NCBI RefSeq assembly: GCF_949628265.1
Contig: NC_088788.1
Span: 17,980,001-18,044,000, forward strand
From: Cloeon dipterum
Lineage: Eukaryota; Arthropoda; Insecta; Ephemeroptera; Baetidae
Reading direction: 5' to 3'
Length of the DNA stretch: 64,000 bases
Below the pieces are notes generated by a model. That model worked only from the letters and a program-made list of their open reading frames with translations. It did no database searches and was not told the DNA's origin. The position numbers and the translations under genes were made by a program. The first letter of the stretch is position 1; every line of letters starts with the position of its first letter. Shown piece by piece: positions 25,486-39,355 of this stretch.

Positions 25486-28400
25486 GAAAATTGACGGAAA
25501 ATTTGAGGCAGTTCTCTTGGGAAATCAGGACTAAATCTTGGTAAATCATTCTCGCAGAGCTTATCTTGAGTTCAAATGAAGCTAGAACATCAAACTTTCT
25601 GCCAAAAGATGCCTACCTAATGAGATGGCCAACAACATTTATAACTGAAAAATACTTTAAAATCCGAGTAATTTTTGAGTTTGCTATCAAATTTCTAAAA
25701 TCTCAAAAACGGCCTATTATAGGTTATTTTTTTCTCAGTTTAGTGTATATAATCCGAGAGTAATTTTTAATCTCGGAACATGCCCATCTCTGAGTTCAGA
25801 AAAGACTATCAGAATAGGTGAGAATGGCAGACTGATTGACTCGTCTCGCCATCAAGAGGAGTCTTCAAATGAGATAGTAATGATTAAATAATAATACTGG
25901 CTTGGATTAAATTTTAATAAATTTCTTCACAGCTATACTTTAATTTTGCATTTGCTCACATTTTTTAAAAGTCACGAATTCAATGAGTTTGTCCTTAACA
26001 TGCTATACTCATTTTAGAAAAGGCGACGAACCTATTGGCTTTTCTGTATGCTATTTAAGCAGGAGATTTCTGCTTTTTAACATAGCTTTGGGCTATTTTG
26101 ATCTTTTCTGGTCCAATGAATACAATCTCTTTTTGACGACATGTATAAGCACTGTATTTTGCGAAATTTTTATAACCCTTTTGGCAAGGCGCTATTCATT
26201 TTACACGAGTTTAATGGTCACTTCTATCCAGCAGCACAGGGGCACTCAATTCTAACTAGCATCATTTCGTCTTTCGCAGCTGCCAAATGCAAAGTGTGTG
26301 TTTGCCCGCGAGAAAGACGATAAAGGCTCTCTCTGAATCTTCTCGCGCGCCGACACCGCAAAAGACGAAAATGCGCTTGTTTCGCAAGTGCGAGCTATTC
26401 ACAAACAAAATAAATCCACCACGTGGCTACTTGCGTTAGCGAGAGAGGAGCAGAGAAAGAGAGATAAGCCGCTCGCTCTGGGAAGAAGAGTTAAGCCTTT
26501 TGTATGGCGAGTCGCAAAACTTCAAAAAGAGCCTGTTTATCCGCGCGTGGTGCAATAATGAGCCGCCGCCGCCGCCACGCAAAAGGCCAAACACGCAGCT
26601 TACGCGCACTGAGCGGGCAAACAGAAAAAAGCAAATAACCTCTGCGCGTCTGTGCCGAGAAAACAAGCCGAGACTGCTTTCAGACGAAATTCGCGGTACG
26701 TGCAGAGATAATGACAAATAATTAGCCGAGAAGGGGTAATTGATTATCCTCGGTGATTTGTGCACAGCCTTTAATCAACTAGTAGCCGCTAACAATATAA
26801 TTTTGATTTTTTACGAGACACGCAGATAAAATTTTACGAATTACTGGAATGAGTGGTCTTAACGTTAATGCTCTGTACTTTGCTTAAACTGCAGAATATC
26901 AAGTTCAATTTTAAAAAGTAATTTCTTTCCTGCAGTCATAAAAAATTGCCTCAAATTTTTTTTTTCGAAAAGGCACACTTAACATATATTTTCAAAAGTA
27001 TTAGGGAAATTTTTAACGAATGATCCCAAGAATAGTTAATAACCCTTTTAATGTAATAACCCTCCACGAAAATGAAGCATTTAATATACAACTGGTGTCT
27101 CCAGCTCACTGCGGCAAAGCTGGAGCGGGCGGATATCGAGGATTAACGAGCCAAACACGTCTGTGCCGTTCTCTCGTCGCCACCTAATTCACCCCTTAAG
27201 TACATAACAAGTCGACATTAATAAAGTTGATACAGACACCAGACAGCCCGCATCAATCATCAAACGTGACAATCACCAGGCAGCCCAAATAGTAATAAAA
27301 CGCACCACGAGAGCTTTGCTTTTGCTGCTGCATGCTTATGCTGGGGGTTTATGTCTTCGTTTACATATTGAGAAAAAAGTTACTTCTGCCTTGACCTCTG
27401 TGATCGGTATCTGCCTGTCTGGTGCCTTTTATTGGCTCATTCATCCTCGCGTTTCGACAATAAAACCAACAGTCTTGGCGTTTTCTTACAACGCACAGTT
27501 TTATTTAATATAAAATCTTGACTTTGGGCATATTGCAATGTTTATATCTCAATCTCTTTGGTGCTTCCACAGAGTTTTTATCGGATTTGATTTTTTTTTG
27601 CATTTTAAGAAACTGCGGTAAATACAGTACACAAATTCTTATCATTTCAAAGGACACACTAAAGTGGTCAATAATATTTACAATCAGAAGGGCTGATTCA
27701 ACGTCGTTTTCACATATTTAAACTCTTTGATGATCACGTTTTCTTGAAGTTATTCTTGTAAGGAGCTATAAAGTAACTATTTTTACATTTCCACTGATTT
27801 TCAGCACGACGTGTCGAATTATTATAAACTCACATAGTCGAATTTCCTCTGAAAAATTGCTAGGAATTTTACCGTTTTAACATGATAAATGATAAAACTT
27901 GCCTTTTCTCCTTTTTTGCAAAGACCTACCCCGTAAAATTATCGTTTATAGAAGTGATGCAATGTTTTTTATATAACTATTTCCTTCTAAGAGCTCGCCA
28001 ATGAAACGAGATGCGCTCCATTCACATCCGCGCGGCAAATTTTCCTCAATAATTTGGCGGTCGCACGCTCCGGCCATAAATTAATCCGAAGAAGGCAGAA
28101 ATAGAATCGTATAATTTCGCATCTGCTAGGCGGAAAGCTTCCTCCCACTTAGAAATGCTCTGCTTTGGCTCTTTTGTGCGCTTCGAGAGCGAGAATCGCG
28201 GCCAGAATCAAAGGACTCCAGCCTCTTCCCAGAAATGCGCGCCAGCCGCTCGTTTTAATAATGAGATAAATTTGGGCATCCACCAGCAGCCACGTGCGCT
28301 CTTTTGTGTTGCCATCTGAGGTGGTGGTCCAGAATTTATGTGAATGATATCATAAATTCGCCAAATTGGTTGATTCACCGGCCGGAAGGCAAGAGGAGGG

Positions 28401-28694
28401 AGACGCGCGCGCGGCGCTAACTTGAAATCGCAACCGCAACTCTGTTTCTGGGAATAAAATAACGACGTAGTTCGCGATGAAAGCCTGCTTGTGTTTGTTG
28501 TGATGGCTTCCTCTGCAATGACAAGCTAGCATTTCATTTCTGTTACTGATACGCGATGTTGTGATGTTCTCAACAGAGATAGAGATAACACGTGATGTGT
28601 TCTAAAAGCAAAGATTGTGGCGGAGAATCATGAGTTTTCGATCATTTCAGGCAACCTTCAAGCCGTGCAGCCTGGTCGGAAATTCGTGTATTTC

Positions 28695-28736
28695 CATAAC
28701 ATCACGGTATAGCATCATAACATCACGGTATAGCAT
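28695..28736. repeat. Perfect tandem duplication, 21-bp unit x 2
   Basis: The unit cataacatcacggtatagcat occurs twice with no gap and no mismatch, which suggests a recent duplication. Confidence 0.95.
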
Positions 28737-31700
28737 GAACATTAAAAGAGTTTTTGTGGAAACGTGGAAAAATAAAATACATTTTCTTGTAATATGACTC
28801 GAATTAAATAAAAATAATTAAATCAAGCACAGATCAGCAGCGATTTTGCTGGTCACAATCAGACGTGATCCAAAAGGTTTAAAATGTATATTTGACCCAT
28901 ATGTAAATCACATTGACACCAAATCCTGTCGAAAACTGCGAGAAATATGTGATTTTGCAAGTGCGAGCTCAATTTTTAAATTTCTCTTTGATATTTTGAA
29001 AGTCATATTTCATCCAAAAAATTCATCTATTCCAAAAATCGTTAACTTTGAGCTCCTGTAAAATAAGAAATTTAATTAAAAAAAACCTAAATTGAATCCT
29101 TCTTAACATTTTTAGATTGCTATTTTAATTTTAGGACACTAATTAAAGTATGACTCCACTTCTTTAAGGCAAAAATTCTATACGGCAATCCTGACTAAGA
29201 GATTTTTCACGGTGGTGGCAGCTTCTAAAGTTATAATAAATGAACACAGTTTTCCTGCAAAGGCGTTCGTGCCCCTAGAAAAATTGCCGCATTAGGACCT
29301 TTTTCCTAATCCGAGCCTACTGACCAGTAGTCTGACAACGGTCAGCAACAATTTATCAAATGGTTTTCCTGCCTGGCGCATAACAGCAGCGGTTCTATGT
29401 TTTTAGTTCAAGGGCTGTGCCAGACAAAAACGCTTTCCCAGAGCAAACGAATCTCTCAGCATGACACAAAACACTCAATCATATTAATTCTCACACTCTA
29501 TGTGCGTGTGTAGTGTTCCTCCGCGCCTATTTGGACGCACAAAAAACGCGTACAAAAACACAATCTAGGGTTCCTGGGAGTTTTCTCCAGAAGCTTGGGG
29601 TGGAGCTGGCGCATGTAAACTAAAATATTACTGCCGTGCCCATTAAAGTGGGTAGCTGACAATAAGGCAGATGGAAATTTCCTTAAAACGATTTTCAGGT
29701 TTTAATGCAACTTGGGAAACAAACAATAGAAAATAACCAAATAATTTTGTTTGACTATTATGCATTCTCAAGCAACACAGACCAGAAAAATATACATTTC
29801 CAGCAATTGCTAAATGTCCAGGAAAATTTGTGAATGTGAGAATTGCTTTTTCATATTAAAAAATTTTTCATTTTTTGTCCAGCCAATTTAGACGAATATT
29901 CGGCTGGTGATCTCATCACAAAAATAGAACATTCTTCAAAAAGGTGTTGAAAAAAAATAATAGATTTATCCAGGGAAGAAATTTTTCAAAATTTATTTTT
30001 CACTTCACTTTTCTCTTCAAGTTATTTTAAATCAAAAAATAGCTCTTTCCGAAGTTTTGGTTAATAGAAGTTTGACCAAAATAATTACTGTTCATCAATG
30101 GTTATGTTACAGGACTAAGTCCAATCAGTCGTATACCATTTTGGTGTGTTCATTCAGTGCCAAAATTACCATCAAAATATTTTCAAATAATTTGCACTAA
30201 CGGACATAAATTCCCAAAATTTAATGAAATCACATAATGGTTTGCTTATTTTGGCTTTCATATTAAGATTTACGATCAATGTGTTGTTTTAATTGAAATT
30301 CTGATCAACAATGACACCGATATATCCCCATAGTAAGTTGCAATTTTTTTTTATTGAGAACTCTTAAAAATATCCAAGTTTATCAAATAATTTTTTTCGT
30401 TATCTATGGTTGAATTTTTGTGACTTCAACGCTGGATTCTGCTGTTTTCCGCTCTCGAGCTTTCCCTTCTTGAACTCTCCAGCACATTTTCTCCCCTTTT
30501 CACTTGGTGCGGTAACACAATCCGAGTCCATTATGCAAATGCGCTTCAGATAGGTGAATATAACTAATGTTCCCAAATATCAGGTAGACGTTTAAGATTA
30601 AGTTTAATGTTCGCATATCAAAAGTGGGGCCCTTTGATGCCCTCTGCGTTGAAACACTTCTTGTGAAATATGAGGCTTCCAAGAGCGAAGTGATTGCGTG
30701 GGATGGGGCAGGTGTGCTTCAAGGAGACCCTGAACAGGAGGATTTTCCTGCTTCGAAATTTGGTTTCCTATCCAGAATCTATGCTTCCTGTTAGCAATAA
30801 TGTCTATAACTAAGGAGGTGCTATATTTTTCCCTCTTATTTTGGGGGCCAGCTTCAAAGTCTCAAATGTTAATGAAATGTGAAACATTCCTCGCGAGATC
30901 CTCAGATCGCTAATGGACCATCTCCGCAACACGCGAACGTCTGCGCCATAAAAAGAGCTTTATCTTATTTAGATGAAAATTTATACTTTATGTTTACAGC
31001 AGGCGAGACGCGCGGTGGTCGTCTATTCTGGAAATGGTCCTGTATAAAAACCTTTTTATGGGGGGATGAGAGAGCGAGAGATGCATGGAGGAATTATAAA
31101 TTTCATTCCTTCGCGGGAGACGGTCACCCATTGTATAGGCGCTCATAATTTAAAAGGCTCCATTATGAAAAAAGTGGCCACTCACCATACATTTTACTCT
31201 GGCGAATTGACAATTCAGCGCAGCCGGAAAACTGCGTGCTGGGGCCCTTTTATGTTATAATTGTAATTCAGCTTTAAAAATGCGGCCATAAATATCGTAT
31301 TTTCGGTGCGGGGCACTCAAGAGAAAGGGCTTTGTGTGAAATAAAAAGGTAATGAATATTCTAGCTCCAAACACCAACGCGCGCGGTCTGATTAAATTTA
31401 TTCGCGGGCCGAAATTATTCATTATTTTCAGCACGCTGCATGCTTATGAAAACACACGTGTGCGGCCGCGGCTATTTATTGCTTTTGCACACAATATAAG
31501 CGAGATTAAATAACAATCAGACAAAGAGTGAAAATAAATACTTGGGCTTGTTTTCAGAGACACGCTCGGGTTCGCCTTTGTTGCTTATTTTTCACTTTGA
31601 ATCGGTTCTGCAAACAATTCGCACCGGAGCAGGAACCTGAAACGCTTTGGCGAACGTGGCTGGAATCACAAATTAACCTGCACAGGTCTGTATTTTATGG

Positions 31701-31899
31701 CGATTTTTTGTAGGTCATAGCTGTTGATATTTAAGATTTAACAAACAATATTGCAGTTTTGAAAAATCATTCTGTGAAATTTGAGACAGATAAAAAATCA
31801 TCAGAACAAATGCTGTCAGTCTCATATTGTTATTTTTAATTCATTGACGCGATAACACAAAGTGCTTAAGAAAATTAATACGTAAATTATATTTGACAA

Positions 31900-32240
31900 G
31901 TAGTACCAGTAGAAAAATGAGCAGAATTAATATACAAATAAAATGAATTTAATTTTTACTATTTAATTGTAATAAATTAAAAATATAAAAAATATTAACT
32001 TTATTGGAAAAGAAATATGTAAAATATTTTTATAATTTTTAAAGTATATTTAAATTTAACGTAATAAATATTAATTAAAATATACTTATTAAACTAGATT
32101 TTACGCTAGCTTTGAAGGCTCTTTAGATTTAAATTTGTATATATTTAATAATTATTTTCGTCCCATTAGTGTACTTGTTAATTTGCATGAAAATCAGCAA
32201 CAATAAAAAAACATTTTTCTTTGCCAAAATAATTTAAAAG
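31900..32240. other. Very AT-rich tract
   Basis: About 340 bases made almost wholly of A and T, with AATAAA/TTTAAT words and no repeat period. This could be matrix-attachment-like or unconstrained DNA. Confidence 0.6.
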
Positions 32241-35200
32241 AAGTCTTAGAGTCAAAGTAGCTTCATATATTAAAGCGAAAATATTAAATTCCTCTTACCA
32301 TAAGAAGAAATCAATTCTTTTCACTCGACTCGTGTGAGAGAACTAACTTTAAGGACGCCGCGCGTGTGACCAAATTTTCATAACAATGGTAAAAGTAATA
32401 GGATGACAGTACGAGATTTACCGCGCTCGCTTTGAAATTCTAATCCCTGACATTAAAATATGAATGGCATGCTTAAATTATATTAAATTTAATACCACGC
32501 GCGTCGAGCAATGACAAATTACAAATTCGGCTTTCAAAATATTATTATGATATTTGAGGCACAATGAGAGTGAAGCCATACGATGCTAGAGTAAAAAATT
32601 AGCATTCAAAGTGCTTTAACTATATGGCTAAAATTTCAATCATTTGTTTAATAAGCTTTATATGCTGGTTCCTTTATTTGTTCAAATACCATTTTCTCAT
32701 CGTTGACGCAGTCCAAAGTTTGTAAATTCTTACTTCTGAATCATATATATTTTGAAGATGAAATAACTGCATATGCGTTTGTTTATTTCTTTGGGATGAA
32801 AAACCAGCAAATAAATTGTTGCTATTTAATTTAACTTTTTACATAAATTATCCATCTTTTATTCCAACATGAAAACTCGTGCCTTTTGTCCGTTTCGATG
32901 GCGTGCAGTAAGCATTTGAAAATAGCCAAATAAAAATAAAGAAATCAAACAATTCGTATATTTACTGTTAAAATGGTGGTAATACATGTGAAAAGAGTAA
33001 ATAAGTTTTCTTTAGCAACAATTTCGAAGTTCCGAATATTAAAAATTATCGACTTTGATTTTTTAATTCATGCTTTTAATTACACTTTAATTAAAATTTT
33101 AAAAAATTCAGGATTTTGTATTAAAATTCCTATTTAATTAAAAAAGGCCAAAATTTGGTGTAATTTTAGAGACAAGAACCGTCAGTACCCTTAAATATGG
33201 CACTAAAAACAGTCTAAAACTCACAACCATTATTATAAATTTTTTACTTTTTTCTATCAATATATTTTGAAGTCACATTCGTTTAGAAAATAATCTTTAA
33301 AAAAACACTCCAATACACCACAGCTGTACCTTCGAAAATTTCAAGTTGCATTTACAGGTGGAGCACCGAAACACAAGCGATTATCAGCACGCGATAATCG
33401 ACGCTCGGTTTAATGCGACTATTGTCCTTTCGTGATGCCTAGTCAAGATTGCAGCGACGAACGGACAATATTTCTGATGACTCAGAAAGCGTCGCCTTTT
33501 AATCTGCCCCGTGCCTGAGAAGTGGCAGAAGGCGCGCAAGTGCCTGCTGATTGCGGAATGCCGCACACTCATAAATTTTCCGAGCCGCTCCAGCCGCGCA
33601 TAAGCTGATTAACCACGAGCGATATCAAATTATGCGTGAAGCGCCCGACCGCGCGACCGACCGCTCGAATGACACGGCTACTCTCGCGGCCGCGTATGCT
33701 GATGGATAGTGTATGCTTTTTTCCATATGCACACACACGCAGCAACGCGGTTCTTTGAGTAGAAGTGTGCCGCGGTGCCCGCGTGATTGAGCAAATCCTA
33801 TTCCATCCCATTAGGCCGAGAGATTTGCTTCATTAATCAAATCACGTGTGGAGCTAGCCGACTCCCAGATGGTTTGTCAGCGACGCAGACACTAATTAAA
33901 TACCTATTTCGTTATGCGCGTGAAATTTATGTGAGCAGCTTGGAAATCAGGGATTGGCCAGTTTCTGCAATCTCAAACCGGAGGATTGGAATTTCAAAAT
34001 GAGCACGCCCTTAAACGTAGTTTTAATTCATGCAATATAGCATTTTTTTATTAAAACGCCTGTTTCGTTACTTAAGATAATAAATCACTATCGATTTACA
34101 AATTAAAAACCATACTAATTTAGGTGGATTGATATTTCGTATGAATCCATTTTAATATCCGCATAAATTATTTTATGATAACTATAGGCCTAGGTTGACG
34201 AAAATTCTAAATATTCAGCACTGAGTTTAGGCCTTTTTAAAATGGATTTTCAAAGTCCATCAATTAAGAACCTTTCGATTTTTTTTTTTGCTACAGCAGT
34301 ATGTACTTCATTGAGTCCATTGTTCGTGAAATTTAGCAACGTCTATCTATATCATACACAATGTGCAATAATGATATCAGGACGGAGGTTAAATTTTAGC
34401 TTTGCCAGACTTCTCGAGAAATTATACGGTTTGTTATTTGTTTTTTCGCTCTGTTTTAATTCCTCTCGTCATGATATATCCAACGATGTGCGAATTAATA
34501 AGTAAATTCAGAGATAGCTAGTTTTTAGTGAAAATTATATGATAAAAATCACGTTCTCATTGTACAGCGGCAGTGCTATATGTATATACCTCCAAAACAA
34601 AATTCATAACTAACAGTATATTAGCTGTAGGGAATTCTGAATCAGCGTTCGTTGATAACGTCTGGCATCAGTTAAAGTGTATTTTTTGGGGGAAAAACTC
34701 CTAAATAGCAATGGTTAAAATAGGACCAAAGCAACTATAAAATCAACACGTTTTCCCGAAAACTTATATCTTTAAATTTCTATGATTTATTGTTTTAGAT
34801 TCTGATGGCCTCCGATGAGATCTTTTTCCGACAATGGGTGAATTATGGTGCAAAACTATTCGTAACAAAATTTCAAGACGTGATCCCACCATTAAATTAT
34901 TTAAAATCAATTTAATTGCAAAACGCCCGAAAACGCCCCATTTCCCTTTGTGCCAGCAATCAGCAACAAACAAATCATACAGCATATTATTTGCAGGCAT
35001 CGGGAAATTACATAAGCAGAAACAATTACTTCTTGTAAAACAAAGATTGCATAAAAATTGGCTCATAGTCAGTTAGAGAAAATATGAGGAAATTATTTTA
35101 TTCAACCTATTGAACATTAAATAACGCAGCATTTTAATTAAGCTGGGATACATGTGTTCACAATGCTCTCAAGGATTGTGTCCGTTCATTCATGACGCCT

Positions 35201-36768
35201 TAACGCTTGTCTGTCCAGTTTCCACCACAAGACAGCATTTTTCCACACAAATGGAGACGGTGTGCTATTTATATCACTGCTTATTTGCAATTGCTGTCTG
35301 TGTCGCTCGCCGTAAACAAAACGAACGTTTTCGCTGATTACTGCTGAGTGCATTAAAGCATACACGCTCCACTGAGCATCGCGACAAACTCATTTGAATG
35401 TTAGAGTGCCATTCATGTATTTGTTTTGAAAAAATTCATAATGCTACTCTGCGTTGCGAAATATAATTATTTTATTATAAATCACACTATATGAAAGAAA
35501 GGAAATTGCCAGGTAAAATGCATCTATGAAAATACACAGCTTGGAAAACGCGCAGCACGTGAGTCGCAGGCCTTAACCCGACCCGGGGAAGGTCGTTCGC
35601 TGGTGCAAAACGCCGTTAACTGCTGCCATCAATTAAGTGTATCAGGAGTTAATTAGCTCGCTCGCTCGGAAAACAAGAGTGAAATAACCGACGACGCCAG
35701 TGCGACGCGCGTTGCCCTGCATTACAGTCGACAGTGTCATAACATGTATCATTATAAATCACAAACACGCGATCATGCTCTTTATTTTTCTGACACATAG
35801 AGATTGATTTCGTCACAATAAGAACTGCAATTTGTAAGAAAAGCAATAAATTACAAAGTTCCGAAAAAAATTAAGTTGGTTGAAATTGTAAAAATAAAGT
35901 AAATAAATCTTTGAAGCCTCGTATTGAAAAATTTCTCCTGGTGATATACGTCTTTACTCGTTGGCTACTACACGATTTCAATAATTTCGCCAAAAACTAA
36001 AACGTAGAATCCTAAGAATTTCATCGTGAGCACAAACAAAAAGAAAAACGAGTGACGGAATCTTTTCAACTCTTCAAACTCGCCCTCCCTTCCTTTTAAT
36101 TAATTTTTGTTATTGTGTATCGCTGGTGTCTAATAAATATTCTAATATTTAAATATTAAAATCCCATGCATATAAAATCCATTTCTTATCCGCAGAAAAG
36201 TGATTTCAAAGAGCGAATATTCTGGTTACAATATCAACGAATTCTAGAAGGATAGAAACTAATAAAAGGCATTTTCTGCAATCTGCTTGGCTCTGTGAAG
36301 CTGCAAGGCCGTTTGATGAGAAAGCAGGATCGAGGAGGGAGCTAAAGTTTTTCTGAATGCATCACGTCATGTTGCGAGTACCGCTAGGGTCGATGGGGTT
36401 GATGATGAGCGCTATTATGAGGTTTCACGCTGCGAAAGCCCTGATTAGCCCCGATAAAATGCGCCCGCCAATGACCCTCTCATCCTTTATTCACACCCCG
36501 CGATAAATCACTCAAACCCCTAGCTCGATGGAAAGCCGACCGTTTAGATTTGTAAACGTGAATTCAATTTCGCTCCAATAACCGCGCGCAGTTCATTAGC
36601 TCGTGCCCCGTGGAAAGGATGCATATCAATTGTTATTTCAAATCGTGACCCTTTTCAATTTCGTGCTGTTGAGGCACACGCACCTTGCTTTTTATTTTCA
36701 GAGAGAGAAGTGGAGCATTTCTCGACTTCAGTTAAAAACCTCGCCACGCAATGTAGGGATTACTCTTT

Positions 36769-36794
36769 TCTCTCTCTCTCTCTCTCTCTCTCTC
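36769..36794 (+). repeat. (TC)13 run before the small secreted-protein start
   Basis: Thirteen TC units followed by AG, ending 12 nt before the ATG. It reads as the polypyrimidine tract of a 3' splice site in the 5' UTR; a GAGA-type promoter element is the alternative. Confidence 0.8.
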
Positions 36795-36807
36795 AGACCT
36801 CCTCAAC

Positions 36808-38209
36808 ATGCTGGCTCTGCTCATCTTGTTCATTTCCACAGCAGCTACGGTATGTTCGTTTTCGTTGTTTCAACTTTTCTAATATCTATACGTAACAAAT
36901 AGAGTTTTCCGTTCCACGAAGACTATGATCGTCGAATGCCATTAGCTTATTCATCTGTCTCATGTATGTAAAATATAGTTCTGGCACTTTTCGTTTGATA
37001 CTTTTAGTTAAATCAATGTTTCCATTTTGCAGATGACACCAGAGATGACAGTGTCAGTTTAATTATTGATCCAAAGGTAATTAATTTCTTTTGTATTTTA
37101 CTGTTCTCTATGCATTCCTTCTGCATTTTCTTTTAATTATTTGACTATATTTTAACTGATCATATGACTGAATTCTAGAATAAATATATCTATTTAAAAT
37201 AACGCAAATTTCTTATTATATATTAAGTTGTATAATAGTTTGATATTTTTTCAGGACAAATACTATACGAGGTTTCCATATATACTGGTAAATATCAAAT
37301 CTCGGATTCTTCTGTTGACTTAAATTCGTAGCAAAAATATTCTTCGATTTTTTTAATGGATAAGGGATCAACAGTTGCATTTTTAACTATTTTAGAGTCG
37401 ATTATTGGAACGACTAATGAGTCCCTTTTCCACGTGCACTCCTGTCTTGTCTCAAGCTGAGAATGACTAGATTCAGCAAAATTTAATCGATTCGATGTTT
37501 CATTATTTTTTTAGTATAACCCCGTAAATTGGGAAGATTCTTTAGAAGCTGTCGAGATGACCACAATCGAGGAAAGCACGGTGAGGAAAGTCATCATGCA
37601 AATGTAAAAATGTTTTTTCATTATTTTCCTTTTTCAATGGAACTCAACTGTCCATTTTCAACGTAAACTGCAGACCTTAATTGATAAATGACTCGGAACA
37701 GTCCAAAATTGAAATTATTCAATGTTTTACTGTTTTCAAGAATTACTTCAAGGTCACAAAAGGCGCCATAATATACATTTCCAATATTTCCACAGGAAAC
37801 GGAAAACTTGGAGGCCGTCGAGACTGCTGCAGTCGAGGAAAGAACGGTGAGGAAATTTATCCCGCACTTTGTTAAAATTTTACAATTATTTTCCTATTCA
37901 CTACAGGACTTCGAAAACGACTCGGAATGCGATCAACTGTCTACTACTGAAGCCACTTTTGAAAACACCCATGATTTGCACAGCAACCATGCGCTGATTC
38001 TCCCCATGGTCAACCCGGACAGAGGCTTGGACGTACTGATAGTGGATTTCTCCGCCAAGGAACTGTTCACAGCCGATGCTCTGCTTAACTTTTTCCACGC
38101 AACGGGAAGTATTAGGAGCGTGATCGGGAAGAGGAGTGCAAATGCCCGCATAGCGCCGCAGGAAAGAAACGACCTCAAGGCTCCACTGCCTCCAGTTGAC
38201 GAAAAATAA
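36808..38209 (+). CDS. Small secreted acidic protein, possible peptide-hormone precursor
   Basis: Family not recognised. In-frame exons: 36808-36849, 37255-37287, 37515-37580, 37796-37846 and 37907-38209, all joined in phase 0 (492 nt including TAA, about 163 residues). The start ATG sits in CTCAACATG, 12 nt after a (TC)n-AG that looks like a 3' splice site, so a 5' UTR intron is likely. Exon 1 is a signal peptide (MLALLILFISTAAT). The middle is rich in Glu, Asp and Thr, and exons 3 and 4 encode similar text (LEAVEMTTIEEST and LEAVETAAVEERT), followed by matching donor sequences. The last exon has a single Cys, a VNP at 38009-38017, a hydrophobic/acidic helix-prone stretch beginning GLDVL, and Gly-Lys-Arg at 38126-38134, a typical processing and amidation signal in neuropeptide precursors. 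An additional 44-nt exon at 37033-37076 would break the frame in this model. A poly(A) signal lies 45 nt after the stop. Hormone function is inference; a generic secreted acidic protein is the alternative. Confidence 0.65.
37033..37076 (+). other. Candidate cassette or frame-altering exon of the small secreted-protein gene
   Basis: This 44-nt block has a good acceptor (tttccattttgcag) and donor (aaag|gtaatt). Read with two leading bases it encodes DTRDDSVSLIIDPK and ends in phase 0, matching the next exon. But the signal-peptide exon ends in phase 0, so direct inclusion reads ATG ACA CCA... and reaches TAA after nine codons. It could be read productively only if a 22-nt microexon (36946-36967, ending gtat|gtaaaa) or the weak donor at 36854 (tat|gttcgt) shifts the phase by one. 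Options: real exon plus microexon, poison exon, or decoy. Confidence 0.35.
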
Positions 38210-38253
38210 TGTAATTTCCATTTATTATCTGATTGTTAACTTTGTTCTGGGGA

Positions 38254-38259
38254 AATAAA
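38254..38259 (+). terminator. Polyadenylation signal AATAAA
   Basis: A canonical AATAAA lies 45 nt after the TAA of the small secreted-protein gene and is followed by GT/T-rich sequence (gttgtgatt). This fits a short 3' UTR. Confidence 0.6.
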
Positions 38260-39355
38260 CGTTGTGATTATAATCAAAACATTTTCACACCTCCGAATTC
38301 CCACCAAATTTGCTTTGGGGGCTCGTTAAAAAATTATGTAGATTGTCGCCCGATCGGGCCTATTCGGACACGTCTCAATTACTTTGTGAAGGAAAAATAT
38401 TTCCATTTAAATGACTTATTTCCATTCTGAATGTTAAAAATGAGAAGGCGGCGCGCATAATTCCGAATAAATCACCTCCTTGCTCAATTAAGTGGAGTTT
38501 ATTTGCCCTGCTCCGGCTTATTTATAGTCAATTATGCTGCTTCGCTCTACACTTCCACTTTTCTCTGGGCACTCTTGTAAATCATACATACAAAATGCTG
38601 CGGTGCAGGTGTTGTGTTCTTATTTCTATTTAAAACACCATACACAAGCGCGCTGAGCTTTTACAAGCACGGCGAGCGAGCGAGTGGAGAGAATAATGCG
38701 CCGGTAATTGGAACCTCGAGCGATACAACTTGATATTATTTACCAATAAGGCCAAATAAATCCAGCCGCGGGTCTGCTCTTTTCACTATCCGGGATGGGC
38801 GAGCCCTGTGAAAAAAGTAGAGAGAATTGATGCTTCGACGCACCCGCCTCTCTCAATTTACTTTGGCCTTTTTACACGCTGCGGTAGAGATGCCAATTCG
38901 GCAGATCACAATACCAGATACCTGATTGGAGGAGTAGTTTATCTAAAATCGATTTTCAAATTAAATTCTCGTTAGCACTCCTGCAGTTTACGAGGCCAGA
39001 AGAGAGCTTTCAAGCCTGACTTAATTCGAAGTGTAATGCGTGAAATTGCAATCTGAAGTGACTCACAATCGCAGCCGAGGAATTCGTATCCTGCTGTATC
39101 CCACACATTCGGCGAAACCCTTTCTTCTGACGAAGGCAGCACCCGCAGCACTTCACCTCTTCCTCGACATTTTTGGCCGCTCTCAGTGGGTGGAAACAAT
39201 TAATTCTGATGGGGATCTCGCATTTTATAATGTGCCGTGACTAAAACGATTCACTTGTTGGTCGAATTCCAGCAAAGCAGCTTTTTATATTTACATGCGT
39301 CTGAATCAAAAGGCTGACGAGCGCGCCCCCTTATTTCTCTTCTCAACTCCCAGCT

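Larger units (their letters stand above)
25486..36768. other. Gene-free stretch
   Basis: No supported gene. Includes the 21-bp duplication at 28695 and the very AT-rich tract near 32 kb. GC-richer islands lie at 26330-26700, 28000-28450 and 33340-33800. All open frames are below about 110 codons and unrecognised. Confidence 0.6.
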
